NCBI GenBank assembly: GCA_016933415.1
Contig: JAFGAX010000118.1
Coordinates: 1-36,709 of the forward strand
Origin: a bacterium
GTDB taxonomy: Bacteria; Zhuqueibacterota; QNDG01; DTFT01
Direction of reading: 5' to 3'
DNA length: 36,709 bases
Positions 1 through 8,884 of the stretch are shown here, in pieces (positions within the stretch are counted from its first letter, which is position 1; every line of letters starts with the position of its first letter). A model generated the notes under the pieces. The model worked only from the letters and a program-made list of their open reading frames with translations, was not told the origin of the DNA and did not search any database. Made by a program: the position numbers and the translations under genes.

Positions 1-21
1 CACCTCGCCGGATCCCTTGCC

Positions 22-45
22 CCGCAGGGGCAGGAGCCCCTGCGG
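22..45. repeat. perfect hairpin, 10-bp stem, 4-nt loop
   Basis: Arms 22-31 (CCGCAGGGGC) and 36-45 (GCCCCTGCGG) are exact reverse complements around a four-base loop. It lies beyond the 3' end of the outer-membrane protein gene that stops at 112. Neither side has a T tract, so a classical intrinsic terminator is not shown; it may be a dispersed palindrome or an RNA-stabilising hairpin. Confidence 0.6.
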
Positions 46-65
46 TGAGATGAGAAAGGAACGGT

Positions 66-94
66 GCTGTCCAAGGAGGATCTTTTTGGACAGC
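66..94 (-). terminator. possible transcription-end hairpin after the outer-membrane gene
   Basis: Arms 66-74 and 86-94 (GCTGTCCAA / TTGGACAGC) form a 9-bp stem starting 17 bases past the stop codon at 112-114. On the minus strand no U run follows the stem, so termination is a guess from its position only. Confidence 0.35.
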
Positions 95-111
95 CCCGCC
101 TGAATCGGGTT

Positions 112-1452
112 TTAAAACGTCCGGCTGAACCGGAACCACAGGCTGTAGGGCTTTTCCGACGTGTCCGTGCGGCGCGCGACCTCGAATCGGACGCTTCCGC
201 TCCGGTTGGCCAGGGCCAGGCCCACATCGTTCTTCAGGGTTTTAATCGACAGGTCTTCGAATCCTTCGGCCGGGCCTTCTTCCGGTCCGGCCTGGCCCAC
301 CCAGCCGGCGTCCGTGAACGCGATCAGGTTGAATTCCTCGAGCAGGCCGAGATCCACGGCGTCTGGCAGGTCCTCGCGGCCCATCCGGTACTCGAGCTGG
401 GCCAGAAACATCCGGTTTCCGCCCGGATTCTTCCACCCGGCCGGGAAAGCCTTGTGTTTGAAGCCGCGGAGGGTCGACACGCCGCCCAGCCAGAAGGCGC
501 GCTCCCAGGGCAGAACGCCCTTCGAAGTGCCGATTCGCACGCGGCCGTCCACGCCCTCGCCGTATCCCAGCGGCTGGTAGCGCCGAACGTCCGCGAGAAA
601 ACGGTCGAATTCAAAATCGCCGCCCAGACCGCCGCCCGCGCGCTCGGCTTCCGCCTGGATGTACCAGCCGCGCGTGGTGCGCCGCACGCTGTTCCGCGTG
701 TCCCAGACGACGCGGGCGGTGAGGGTCTTGAACTGGCCCGCGTCCATGGCCGGATTCTCCCGGAACTTCTTCTTTCCGCCGAACAGCGCCCAGTTCGCGA
801 CCGCCTCCAGCGAGTCCGTCTGTTCGCTGAGGTAAATCGCCGAAATCCTGAGATCGGGCAGGACGTTCTGGCTGATCCAGCCGCTCCCGCCCTCAGCCAT
901 GTAAAAATCGTGGAAATCCTCCTTGATCAGGACGGCGGCCGCGGTGTTCTCCTCCTCGGGCATGATCCACAGATCCGGCGTGAGTATCTGCCGGTGATAT
1001 TCACCGCCCACGGCCAGACGGAAGGAATCGAAGAATCCCTTTTCCAGACCGGCCTGGTACAGGAATTCCTTGGCTTTGAACGCGTATCCCCACGATCCGA
1101 ACAGCAGATTCCGCTGCCGGGTCCGCCGCCCCCAGCTCCGGCCGTCGTCCCTGTCGAGCCGGGTGCCGAGATAGAGTCCCTCCACGCGGTTGTATTTCAC
1201 ATCGAAGTCCATTTCCTGTTTGCCACGGCGCCGCCTCCGGAAACCATCATCGCCATCGTCTTCATCCTCGCCCCAATCGTCCCAGGGACCGGGGATCAGG
1301 TTCTCAGTGAAAATGGTTTTTCCGACAGCCGGGGCTGGCGCCTGGGGCGGTTCGGCTTTCGCGGCAGTGACCAGCCAGAATCCCATCAGTAAAACCAGTA
1401 TCACAGTCATAAAAACCAGAAAAAGAACTTGTCTCAGTATATTGCGCTGCAT
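112..1452 (-). CDS. BamA/TamA-like outer-membrane beta-barrel protein
   Basis: A 446-residue protein with an N-terminal hydrophobic segment (about residues 7-32, ending near AKAEPP) that looks like a Sec signal. It is followed by an acidic/basic low-complexity stretch (about 57-77) and then amphipathic beta-strand sequence to the end. The motif STLRGF near residue 330 matches the conserved (V/L)RGF element of the Omp85 barrel, and the chain ends in WFRFSRTF, an aromatic C-terminal strand as expected for an outer-membrane barrel. No POTRA domains are evident, so this is a barrel with a short leader rather than a full BamA. The start is supported by GGAGG five bases before ATG. It is last in the leftward gene series, 214 bp after a sigma54-type regulator. 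The substrate is unknown; a surface-antigen or lipid/protein-insertion role is inference. Confidence 0.8.
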   Translation of the reverse strand: MQRNILRQVLFLVFMTVILVLLMGFWLVTAAKAEPPQAPAPAVGKTIFTENLIPGPWDDWGEDEDDGDDGFRRRRRGKQEMDFDVKYNRVEGLYLGTRLDRDDGRSWGRRTRQRNLLFGSWGYAFKAKEFLYQAGLEKGFFDSFRLAVGGEYHRQILTPDLWIMPEEENTAAAVLIKEDFHDFYMAEGGSGWISQNVLPDLRISAIYLSEQTDSLEAVANWALFGGKKKFRENPAMDAGQFKTLTARVVWDTRNSVRRTTRGWYIQAEAERAGGGLGGDFEFDRFLADVRRYQPLGYGEGVDGRVRIGTSKGVLPWERAFWLGGVSTLRGFKHKAFPAGWKNPGGNRMFLAQLEYRMGREDLPDAVDLGLLEEFNLIAFTDAGWVGQAGPEEGPAEGFEDLSIKTLKNDVGLALANRSGSVRFEVARRTDTSEKPYSLWFRFSRTF

Positions 1453-1625
1453 GGCAACCTCCGTAAACAGGGTGGAATTTCAATTCTTACAAGCTTGCTA
1501 AAGGCAATTGACATACCATAAAAAGACTGTTTTTTATAAAACCGATTAAGATATTGATAATAATTGAATTATGAATATCGGGTTATGAATGGAATGACCA
1601 AGGGAGGAGAGAAATCGTGGTAAAT

Positions 1626-1654
1626 AGACACAGGGATTGGGACACACTGTGTCT
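1626..1654 (-). terminator. possible terminator hairpin after the sigma54 regulator
   Basis: AGACACAG (1626-1633) and CTGTGTCT (1647-1654) form an 8-bp stem 13 bases beyond the stop codon of the regulator gene. On the minus strand it is followed by ATTTACC, only weakly U-rich. The rest of the spacer to 1452 is AT-rich and probably holds the promoter of the outer-membrane gene, but I could not pick one -35/-10 pair over others. Confidence 0.4.
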
Positions 1655-1666
1655 TATCAACACATG

Positions 1667-3025
1667 CTATTTGATACCGTATGACTTTAATTTTCTATAT
1701 AAGTTGGCCCTGTCGGTCTTTAGCATGCGGCTGAGAAGGGACACGTTTCCTTCCGCCTCGCGGAAGCTTTTCTCGAGCAAAGCCTTCTCGTACCGCGCCA
1801 GATTCCCGGCCAGGGACAGTTCCGGATCGGCCTGTACGCCCGACGGAAGGGATTCAAACACGGTCCGGCCGGCCGGAAGAGCGGCCCTCGCGTCCGCTTC
1901 GGATATCTCCCGGGATTCGCTCATGATCACCAGACGCTCCACCGTGTTGCGCAGTTCGCGCACATTGCCCGGCCAGTCATAGGTCCTCAGCAGGTCGAGC
2001 GCTTTCGGGTTCCATTCCATCATGCCCTTTCCCGTGCTCCTGCCGAGGCGCTCCAGGAAAAAACGGGCCAGCAGGATGACGTCTTCTCCGCGTTCGCGAA
2101 GCGGCGGCACATGAAGGGGAATCACGTTCAGCCTGTAGAAAAGATCTTCGCGGAAACGGCCCTCGCCGATCTCGCGACTGAGATCCTTGTTGGTGGCCGC
2201 GATCACGCGCGCGTCGAAACGGACCGGAACCGTGCCTCCGACACGCACCGCCTCGCTTTCCTGCAGCACACGCAGGAGCTTGGCCTGGGTGTCGGCCGGC
2301 ATGTCGCCGATCTCGTCGAGAAAGAGCGTCCCGCCGTGCGCGGTTTCGAAGAGGCCGGGCTTGCGCGACCCCGCGCCCGTGAACGCCCCTTTCTCGTAAC
2401 CGAAAAGCTCGCTCTCGACCAGGGCCTGTGGAACGGCCGCGCAGTTCAGGCTGACGAACGGCTTTTCGCGCCTGCGGCTCGCGTCGTGCACCATGCGGGC
2501 CACGAGTTCCTTGCCCGTCCCGTTCTCGCCGAAAACCAGCACGCGGCCGTCGGTCGGCGCGGCCTTGGCGACATCGGCCAGAAGCCTGCGCACGGCCACG
2601 GATTCTCCCACCCATCTCCGCTCGTCCGCCGCCCGGCCCTCGAGCGACGCGACGCGGGTCGCCAGGACCCTGTGCGTTTCCAGGTTCCGGAGCTCGAACA
2701 GGAGCCGGTCCGGGTCCAGCGGCTTTTCCAGAAACTGTCGCGCGCCCGCCTGCACCGCGGACACGGCCATGGCCGTGTCCGGCCGGCCGGACATCATGAC
2801 CACGGCGGCCTCCGGGTCGGATTCGCGTATCCTCCGCATCACCTCGAGCCCGCTCATGCCGGGGAGCATGACGTCGAGCAGAACCGCGTCGAAGGTTTCG
2901 CGTCCGATGCGGTCCAGGGCCGATTCGCCGTCTGCGCAGGACGCGACCGCGTGGCCCTCGTCCATGAGCAAACCCTCCAGCGAAAGCCGGATGTTCGGCT
3001 CGTCGTCCACGATCAGGATGCGCAC
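1667..3025 (-). CDS. sigma54-dependent response regulator (NtrC/NtrX type)
   Basis: A 452-residue three-domain regulator. The receiver domain (about 1-115) has the acidic pocket DD at 7-8, phospho-acceptor D51 in AVLLDVMLPG and K101. A sigma54-interaction AAA+ domain (about 138-370) has Walker A GENGTGKE at 167-174, the sigma54-contact loop GAFTGA at 213-218 and Walker B LFLDEIGD near 234-241. A C-terminal Fis-type helix-turn-helix ends in NLYRKLKSYGIK. It should activate sigma54 promoters once phosphorylated; no kinase gene is adjacent, so its signal is unknown. It starts with GTG two bases after the hflX stop, with a GGAGGAAT ribosome site inside hflX, so the two are translated from one message. 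All catalytic elements look intact. Confidence 0.93.
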   Translation of the reverse strand: MRILIVDDEPNIRLSLEGLLMDEGHAVASCADGESALDRIGRETFDAVLLDVMLPGMSGLEVMRRIRESDPEAAVVMMSGRPDTAMAVSAVQAGARQFLEKPLDPDRLLFELRNLETHRVLATRVASLEGRAADERRWVGESVAVRRLLADVAKAAPTDGRVLVFGENGTGKELVARMVHDASRRREKPFVSLNCAAVPQALVESELFGYEKGAFTGAGSRKPGLFETAHGGTLFLDEIGDMPADTQAKLLRVLQESEAVRVGGTVPVRFDARVIAATNKDLSREIGEGRFREDLFYRLNVIPLHVPPLRERGEDVILLARFFLERLGRSTGKGMMEWNPKALDLLRTYDWPGNVRELRNTVERLVIMSESREISEADARAALPAGRTVFESLPSGVQADPELSLAGNLARYEKALLEKSFREAEGNVSLLSRMLKTDRANLYRKLKSYGIK

Positions 3026-3027
3026 GG

Positions 3028-4299
3028 CTATTCCTCCCCTGAGAGCATTTCGCGGATGCGTTCCGCGTTCGGCCCGGACGCCCGCAGCACGAGCACGGCC
3101 CCGTCCTCCTCGTATCGTTTTTCGAGAATTTCGGCCATGCCGTGCACGGCCGCGAGCCGCTCGGGCCGCGTGAACGGGATGCGGACCTCCAGGATTTCGC
3201 GGTCCGCTTCGAAGCGCTCCGCGATCGCGCGACGCAGTCTTTCCAGCCCGATACCCCTGAGCGCGGACACGAACACCGCGCCCGGAAAACGCCTGGCCTG
3301 CGTGTCGATGAAACGCCCGTCCTCGAGCAGGTCGATCTTGTTGAACACCGGAATCACCGGCCGGTCCGCCAGGCCCAGTTCGTCCAGCACCTGCTGCACC
3401 GTGCCCACGTGATCATCGAGGTTCGGGTGGCTCGCGTCAATGACGTGGAGAAGGACGTCGGCTTCGGCGGCCTCCTCGAGCGTGGACCGGAACGACGCCA
3501 CCAGGTGCGCGGGAAGTTTTCGGATGAATCCGACGGTGTCGATGAGCAGGACCTTGTCGTTGCGCGACAGGGCCAAAGTGCGCACCGTGGCGTCGAGCGT
3601 GGCGAACAGCCGGTCCTCGACATGCACCCCGGAACCGGCCAGCGCGTTGAGCAAACTCGATTTTCCCGCGTTGGTGTACCCGACCAGGGCGGCCTTCTGC
3701 AGGGCGTCGCGCCGCCTGCGGCGCACGTCGCGCTGGAGCCTGATCTTCTCGAGCTCGTCCTTGAGCAGTCCGATGCGCTTGTGGATGAGCCTGCGGTCGG
3801 TCTCCAGCTGGGTTTCGCCCGGACCGCGCGTGCCGATGGCGCCCTCCTGGCGCTCGAGATGCGACCACTGGCGCGTCAGCCTGGGCAGGAGGTATTGGAG
3901 CTGGGCCAGGGCGACCTGGGCCTGGGCCTCGGCCGTGCGCGCCCGGCGCGCGAAAATGTCCAAAATAAGGCCGCTGCGGTCCACGACGCGCTTCTTGATC
4001 TCCTTCTCGAGATTCTTGGCCTGAACGGGCGTCAGGTCCTCGTCGAAAAGCACCACGTCCGCGCCCAGTTCTTCCGCGAGCCGGGCGACGGTTCCGACCT
4101 TGCCCTTGCCGATCAGGGTCGCGGGATGCGGTGCGCGTATTTCCTGGAGTTCGCGGCCCACGACAATTGCGCCCGCCGTGTCCGCGAGAAGGGCCAGCTC
4201 ATCGAGATGCTCCAGGGCCTGGTGCCGCCTGAGTCCGGGCAGCACTACGCCGACGAGTATGGCTTTTTCTTTTTTATTCGTCTGGGTGATGTGCTGCAT
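3028..4299 (-). CDS. hflX: ribosome-associated GTPase HflX
   Basis: A 423-residue protein of usual HflX length. It has the N-terminal HflX domain with the GKGKVG turn near residue 64 and the RRARTAEAQAQVALAQLQYLLPRL helix region (about 137-160). A glycine-rich GAIGTRGPGETQLE segment follows, then a coiled stretch of basic residues, then a GTPase domain with G1 GYTNAGKSS (about 207-215), G3 DTVGF, and G4 NKID. HflX splits stalled 70S ribosomes in other bacteria, notably after stress. Upstream is a 236-bp spacer full of repeats; downstream the sigma54 regulator follows after two bases. The family assignment is secure; stress regulation here is inferred. Confidence 0.95.
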   Translation of the reverse strand: MQHITQTNKKEKAILVGVVLPGLRRHQALEHLDELALLADTAGAIVVGRELQEIRAPHPATLIGKGKVGTVARLAEELGADVVLFDEDLTPVQAKNLEKEIKKRVVDRSGLILDIFARRARTAEAQAQVALAQLQYLLPRLTRQWSHLERQEGAIGTRGPGETQLETDRRLIHKRIGLLKDELEKIRLQRDVRRRRRDALQKAALVGYTNAGKSSLLNALAGSGVHVEDRLFATLDATVRTLALSRNDKVLLIDTVGFIRKLPAHLVASFRSTLEEAAEADVLLHVIDASHPNLDDHVGTVQQVLDELGLADRPVIPVFNKIDLLEDGRFIDTQARRFPGAVFVSALRGIGLERLRRAIAERFEADREILEVRIPFTRPERLAAVHGMAEILEKRYEEDGAVLVLRASGPNAERIREMLSGEE

Positions 4300-4338
4300 A
4301 CGATCAGTTTACCATATTTTTTACAGCTTATGGGTTTT

Positions 4339-4531
4339 AAGTTCAAAGTTTAAAGTTCAAGGTTCAATGATAGTGAAAATTTACGGTCCGGAAAAATGAT
4401 ATTATCATTACTCGGGAATTCAGGCTTCAGCCTTTCATTCAAAAATGGATGAAACCCTGAAGGGTGAATTCCGCGTTTTCGGCATTACCGACCCATATTT
4501 GCTTTGAACTTTAAACCTTGAACTTTGAACT
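4339..4531. repeat. composite element: inverted octamer arrays around an imperfect palindrome
   Basis: This fills most of the 236-bp spacer between the BatA-like gene and hflX. At 4339-4367 run repeats of the type GTTCAAAG, and at 4503-4531 the same units in inverted orientation (CTTTGAAC). Between them, 4415-4472 is a long imperfect palindrome with GGAATTC at one end and GAATTCC at the other. No coding sequence is seen in it. Confidence 0.7.
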
Positions 4532-4535
4532 GATT

Positions 4536-6584
4536 TCACTTCCACACCGCCGACACCACGGTCTCAGCGACAAGGCAAATCAAAGCCAGCAGCAGCATCT
4601 CCCGCCACAATTCCCTTCCCCTGCGCCGGGTGCGGATCTGGTCCTCCAGGGGCTCTTTCGCGTTCAGCATGACGATCCGCGCGGCTGGCAGGAGCTTTTT
4701 CAGGCCCGCTTCGTCGATGGTCCTGAAATCCGACTCCGCGGGATCCAGGTTGACCGCGGTCACGGCCTCGAGCGAATCGTCCCGGAAGAACCGGTACAGG
4801 CCCGGGCGGTCCGCTGTTTTCAGCACGGCGCGGAGTTTTCCGCCGGACAGCCGGGGCAGGACGGACACCCTTTCGCCGGAAGGCGTCTCCACCTGAAACC
4901 GCCCTCCGGAACCGGCCGGGCCGGAGAAGAATACCAGGCTGTCCCCGGTCAACGCCCGGCCCGCGGCGCCGTCCCGGAGCGCGCTCAGCACCTGGCCGCA
5001 CCGCACCGCGATCGCGGGAAAGAGCGGGCTTGTCGCGAAATCGGACCAGTCCGGATCCGTCCCGCCCGAGAGAACGATGAGCGTGCCGCGGCCCAGCGGC
5101 CATTCGGACAGAAAGGGACGGCCGTCCGTGAAACGCAGCGGCGCCCTTCGGCCGCCCGCCGCGGGCCGGACGGTGCGGAAAAACTTCGGCGGCCTGCGGG
5201 GCGTCCATCCCGGTTCGAACACGCCCGCGAGCAGGGGCTCGTCCGGATCCGGGGGCCCGAGCGTCAGGTAACCCGATCCGGCGCCGGACACGCCGGCCTG
5301 GACCAGCGAATCGCCCCAAACAGCCGTGAACAGCAATGCGTTCCACCGCCCGAGGTCCGAGTCCGGCCCGGGCACGAACAGGGCGCCGCCCCCGGACTCG
5401 ATGAAACGGCGAAGGGCGGACCCGTCCGCGGCGGAGCGGAGCGGGCAGTTGACGAAGAAAACCGCGTCCGATTTCCCGAGCGATGGAGCCCAGGCCTGGT
5501 CCGGGGTCCGTAACTCGGTCAGAAATCGGGATGGCGAATCCGGCCGCGGCTCCAATGCGGCGCGGAAACGGGAAAGATCGGCCGGCCGGCCGCCGACCAG
5601 CAGGATCCGGGAAACGGGCCTGTGAAAAGCTGCAAAAAAACGCTCGTCATCCTGCGGGAACCCGTCCGGCTGTGTCTGCACCTTTCCGCGGATGAAACCC
5701 GCCGTCTCCTCCATGACCGGAACGGATTCCATGACGGCCGCGCCCGGCTCCAGGTCCACGGTTTTCTGCGCCACGGCCCCGTCTCCGGCGAAAAACCGGA
5801 CCATGCGGTCTCGAACTTCGGTGATTCCGAAATTCCGGATCACCGCGCGCAAGCGGAGCGGCTCATCCCTGCGGAGCGGCGCCGGATCCACGGCCGCCTC
5901 GGTCACGGCCGCGTTGTCCATCGCTTTGCGGAACGGCAGGACGAACAGCGTGCCTTTCCATTTTTCCGTGTCTTCGGACGGTCTCCGGGCGCGGAATCCC
6001 GAGGCCTGACCGTCCGAGAGCAGGAAGATTTCCGGATCCGCGTCCGGCATGCGGCCGGTTCTTCGCGCGGCTCTCCGGATCGCGTCCGCCGCGTCCCCGG
6101 CGGACCAGACCGGGTCTGATTTTTCGATCGCCGCGGCCGCGGAGGACGCATCCATCAGGGAATCGCCGGACAGGCCCGAACGCGGCGTCCATTCCAGGGC
6201 CACGGACTCTCCGGCCGAGGACAGACCGGCCAGACGGGCCGCATGTCCGCGGAGCACGGCCCATGCGTCCTCGGCCATGAGACTGGCCGACCGGTCCACG
6301 ACCCAGGCGGACACCCCCTTCGACGCCGAGGCGCGGCCCGAGGGGATGAAGGGACGGCTGAACGCGAGCACGAGAAACGCAACCGCAAGAACTCGGAGCA
6401 GAAGCAGAAGGAAGCGGCGGAGTTTGAAGGAGCGCGCCTTCCGCTCCTGCACGGCCCGGAGAAAGCGCAGATGGCTGAACACCACGGTTCTGGGACGGGG
6501 CCTGGCGAGAAGGTGGATCAGAATCGGAAGGAGAACGCCCGCGAGTCCGGCGAGCACGGCCGCATGCAGAAAAGACGGCATCAT
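4536..6584 (-). CDS. BatA-type membrane protein with von Willebrand A-like domain
   Basis: A 682-residue protein with the N-terminal BatA signature: a membrane helix (about 6-27), a basic loop PRPRTVVFSHLRFLRAVQ typical of the aerotolerance-regulator N-terminal family, and a second helix (about 57-76). A vWA-like region follows: VVDRSASL at about 94 resembles an incomplete MIDAS (DxSxS), and LLSDGQASG at about 191-199 is the second conserved strand. A long periplasmic region leads to a C-terminal membrane helix near 660-678. Related proteins in Bacteroidota and other FCB bacteria sit in bat operons with MoxR ATPases; no MoxR gene is present here. It lies 76 bp after gmhA. An envelope or stress role is inference; the exact function is unknown. 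Confidence 0.8.
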   Translation of the reverse strand: MMPSFLHAAVLAGLAGVLLPILIHLLARPRPRTVVFSHLRFLRAVQERKARSFKLRRFLLLLLRVLAVAFLVLAFSRPFIPSGRASASKGVSAWVVDRSASLMAEDAWAVLRGHAARLAGLSSAGESVALEWTPRSGLSGDSLMDASSAAAAIEKSDPVWSAGDAADAIRRAARRTGRMPDADPEIFLLSDGQASGFRARRPSEDTEKWKGTLFVLPFRKAMDNAAVTEAAVDPAPLRRDEPLRLRAVIRNFGITEVRDRMVRFFAGDGAVAQKTVDLEPGAAVMESVPVMEETAGFIRGKVQTQPDGFPQDDERFFAAFHRPVSRILLVGGRPADLSRFRAALEPRPDSPSRFLTELRTPDQAWAPSLGKSDAVFFVNCPLRSAADGSALRRFIESGGGALFVPGPDSDLGRWNALLFTAVWGDSLVQAGVSGAGSGYLTLGPPDPDEPLLAGVFEPGWTPRRPPKFFRTVRPAAGGRRAPLRFTDGRPFLSEWPLGRGTLIVLSGGTDPDWSDFATSPLFPAIAVRCGQVLSALRDGAAGRALTGDSLVFFSGPAGSGGRFQVETPSGERVSVLPRLSGGKLRAVLKTADRPGLYRFFRDDSLEAVTAVNLDPAESDFRTIDEAGLKKLLPAARIVMLNAKEPLEDQIRTRRRGRELWREMLLLALICLVAETVVSAVWK

Positions 6585-6660
6585 CGAAACCCGTCCCGAC
6601 CGCGGTCGCGGCCGCCGTCATGGAAACGGCCTGGTTGAAGGCGGACCGGAACCGGTCCGG

Positions 6661-7251
6661 TCATCCGGCGCTGGTTTCGAAAAACGCGCGCTCGACAAGA
6701 TCGCATATAAGGTGACCGGCTGCGATGTGCGATTCCTGAATCCGTGCCGTGTCCCTGGAAGGAACGCGTATGGCGAGGTTCGAGACCGCGCCCAGCGGCC
6801 CCGGGTCCTCCCCGGTCATGGCGATGACCCGGAGGCCTGCCTGACGGGCCTGCTCCGCGGCCTTCACAATGCCCGGCGAACGGCCGCTGGTGGACAGGGC
6901 CACGAGCAGGTCGCCTTCGCGGCCGAGGGCCTCGACCTGCCTGCGGAACACGTCGTCGAATCCGTAGTCATTGGCCATGGCCGTGAGAATGGACGTATCC
7001 GTGGTGAGCGCAACCGCGGCCAGGCCGGAGCGGTTGAGCCGGAACCGGCCGACGATTTCGGCCGCCAGATGCTGGCTGTCCGCCGCGCTGCCGCCATTTC
7101 CGCAGAACAGAATTTTTCCTCCCGACTTCAGGCATGCGACGGCCATGTCCGCGGCTTCGAGTATGTCCTTCGCGCCCTTTTCCGCGAGCTGTCTCTTGAT
7201 TTCCGCGCTCTCAACGAGGCGTTCGCGGATGTACTGCAGACGGTCTTTCAC
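6661..7251 (-). CDS. gmhA: sedoheptulose 7-phosphate isomerase
   Basis: A single SIS-domain protein, 196 residues from the chosen start. The segment GGKILFCGNGGSAADSQHLA carries the phosphosugar-binding motif of GmhA, and ALSTSGRSPGIV is the second sugar-phosphate loop; ESHIAAGHLICDLVE is the family C-terminal helix. GmhA converts sedoheptulose 7-phosphate to D-glycero-D-manno-heptose 7-phosphate, the first step to ADP- or GDP-heptose for LPS core or surface glycans. I chose GTG at 7251, which has GGGAGG upstream, falls 14 bases after the stop of the CpsB-like gene and gives the usual length. A longer reading from 7323 would overlap that gene by 58 bases and adds unconserved sequence. Confidence 0.92.
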   Translation of the reverse strand: MKDRLQYIRERLVESAEIKRQLAEKGAKDILEAADMAVACLKSGGKILFCGNGGSAADSQHLAAEIVGRFRLNRSGLAAVALTTDTSILTAMANDYGFDDVFRRQVEALGREGDLLVALSTSGRSPGIVKAAEQARQAGLRVIAMTGEDPGPLGAVSNLAIRVPSRDTARIQESHIAAGHLICDLVERAFFETSAG

Positions 7252-7265
7252 GATCCTCCCGGCCT

Positions 7266-8030
7266 TTAACGGAAACGGAACCAGCTTTTTTTCTGCGTGA
7301 ACGGAACGGGCTGGGGCGTCCACACCGGCTCTCCGCTCACAACCCGGCGGGGATTCGCCTCGGTCAGTTCCCGGGCCGTGTCCTCTCCCGCCCGGCGGGC
7401 CGCGGCCCTGAACGCATCCGACAGACGCATGGGTCTGGACCGCAGATTGTGGCAGTCGGACCCGATGAAGTGCACCAGCCCGTGGTCGAGCAAAGTCTCC
7501 GCGGCCTTGCGTATCCGGTATCCGAATTCGCCCGTCAGGCTCCCGGCGTTGATCTGCATGAGCACGCCGCGCTCGACCAGATTGTATACACGTTCGGGTT
7601 TCTGCGCGAGCACGGCGTTCCGTTCCGGGTGCGCCAGTATCGGGCTGTATCCCGCGATCGTGAGCTGGAACAGCTTGTCGTCCGCGTCATGCGGAATGTC
7701 GTTCAGGGGCAGTTCTAGCAGCAGGTATTTCCCTCCGCCCGCGATGGTCGCGGCCGGAGGAACCGGATCGAGGGACACGTTCATGTGAATCTCGGCACCG
7801 AGCCAGAGGTCCATCCGGATGCCGGCCAGAGTGGCCCGTTTCCGGAGTTCCGAGAAGGCGTCGGCCAGCCGGGACTCGGTCGCGACGTCGAACCGGTCCA
7901 GCACGTGCGAAGTGCACACCGCGCCTGTGACGCCGTCCCTGCGGCCGGCTTCCATCATGGCGAGCGCCTCTTCGATGCCGGACGGGCCGTCGTCGATTCC
8001 GGGCAGAATGTGGGCATGCAGGTCGATCAT
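7266..8030 (-). CDS. CpsB/YwqE-type PHP-family protein-tyrosine phosphatase
   Basis: A 254-residue PHP-domain protein. Metal-binding motifs are visible in family order: DLHAHILPGIDDGP at residues 3-16, an E in LWLGAEIH, LAHPERN in mid-protein and the late GSDCHNL. This pattern fits the manganese-dependent CpsB/CapC phosphatases that dephosphorylate BY-kinases and so regulate capsule or exopolysaccharide export. No BY-kinase or Wzx/Wzy gene is in the window, so the partner is elsewhere. It sits between the GGGP-synthase homologue (55 bp upstream) and gmhA (14 bp downstream), in keeping with an envelope-sugar operon. Confidence 0.88.
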   Translation of the reverse strand: MIDLHAHILPGIDDGPSGIEEALAMMEAGRRDGVTGAVCTSHVLDRFDVATESRLADAFSELRKRATLAGIRMDLWLGAEIHMNVSLDPVPPAATIAGGGKYLLLELPLNDIPHDADDKLFQLTIAGYSPILAHPERNAVLAQKPERVYNLVERGVLMQINAGSLTGEFGYRIRKAAETLLDHGLVHFIGSDCHNLRSRPMRLSDAFRAAARRAGEDTARELTEANPRRVVSGEPVWTPQPVPFTQKKSWFRFR

Positions 8031-8085
8031 CCGTGATTATACTCCAGAAGGATGCGCCGGGTTTCCGATCCCCGGGTGTCCCGCG

Positions 8086-8862
8086 TTACGCGGTTCCGCG
8101 AATCCCGGTTTCTCGGACTCCGGACGCGTGGACCGCGTCCGCGAGTCTCCGGACCAGATCCGGACCGCCCTCTTGTTCGAGCGCGTTTCCGGTCACCACA
8201 AAGGAAGCGCCCGCCTTCACCTTGGCCGCCGCTTCCTCGGGGGTGCGTATGCCGCCGCCCACGATCACGGGAACGGACACGGTCCTCGCCACCGCCGTGA
8301 CCAGGATCTCGGGAACGGACTGCTTCGCTCCGCTTCCGGCCTCGAGGTACACCAGCTTCATGCCCAGGTATTCCGCAGCCAGGGCGTGCGCGGCCGCGAT
8401 CTCGGGTTTGTTCCGGGGAAGCGGCCGCGTGGCACTCATGAATTCCGCGGCCGTGGTTTCGCCCGATTCCACGAGCAGGTAGGCCATGGAAACGGGCTCC
8501 AGGCCCAGGCTTCGGACAATCGGCGCGGAGGTCACCTGTTCGCCGATGAGGAAATGGGGATTCCGGCCGCTGATCAGGCTCATGAACAGCACCGCGTCCG
8601 CGTGCCGCGAAAGCTGGCGGCCGTTCCCGGGGAAAAGCAGGACGGGGAGACGGACGGCCTTTTTCACGGCCTCTACACATCGGTCGAATCCGTCGTCCAG
8701 CAGAAGACTGCCGCCGATGAGGATGCCGTCCGCGCCCTGCGCTTCGCAGGTTTTGGCGAACGCGGCCAGGGATTCCGGAGACTTCCGGTCCGGGTCGAGC
8801 AGGACCAGGTATCCCGCGCCGCGGGTTTGGACGATGTCGAGGAGTTTGTCGTGGATGGTCAT
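8086..8862 (-). CDS. geranylgeranylglyceryl/heptaprenylglyceryl phosphate synthase family protein
   Basis: A 258-residue TIM-barrel protein. The N-terminal strand YLVLLDPDRK carries the start of the family active site. ADGILIGGSLLLDDGF and LFPGNGRQLSRHADAVLFMSLISGRNP are typical GGGPS segments, as are LVYLEAGSGA and VIVGGGIRTPEEA, which build the phosphate-binding loops. The family joins sn-glycerol 1-phosphate to a polyprenyl diphosphate by an ether bond, the first committed step of archaeal-type lipids; bacterial homologues are known from Bacteroidota (group II) and as PcrB in Bacillus. Chain length and function here are not readable from sequence by eye. The last 10 or so residues (SGVRETGIRGTA) look unconserved. 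It appears to lead a group with the CpsB-like gene, gmhA and the BatA-like gene. Confidence 0.88.
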   Translation of the reverse strand: MTIHDKLLDIVQTRGAGYLVLLDPDRKSPESLAAFAKTCEAQGADGILIGGSLLLDDGFDRCVEAVKKAVRLPVLLFPGNGRQLSRHADAVLFMSLISGRNPHFLIGEQVTSAPIVRSLGLEPVSMAYLLVESGETTAAEFMSATRPLPRNKPEIAAAHALAAEYLGMKLVYLEAGSGAKQSVPEILVTAVARTVSVPVIVGGGIRTPEEAAAKVKAGASFVVTGNALEQEGGPDLVRRLADAVHASGVRETGIRGTA

Positions 8863-8884
8863 AAAGCCTTTTTATCCGTTTTCA

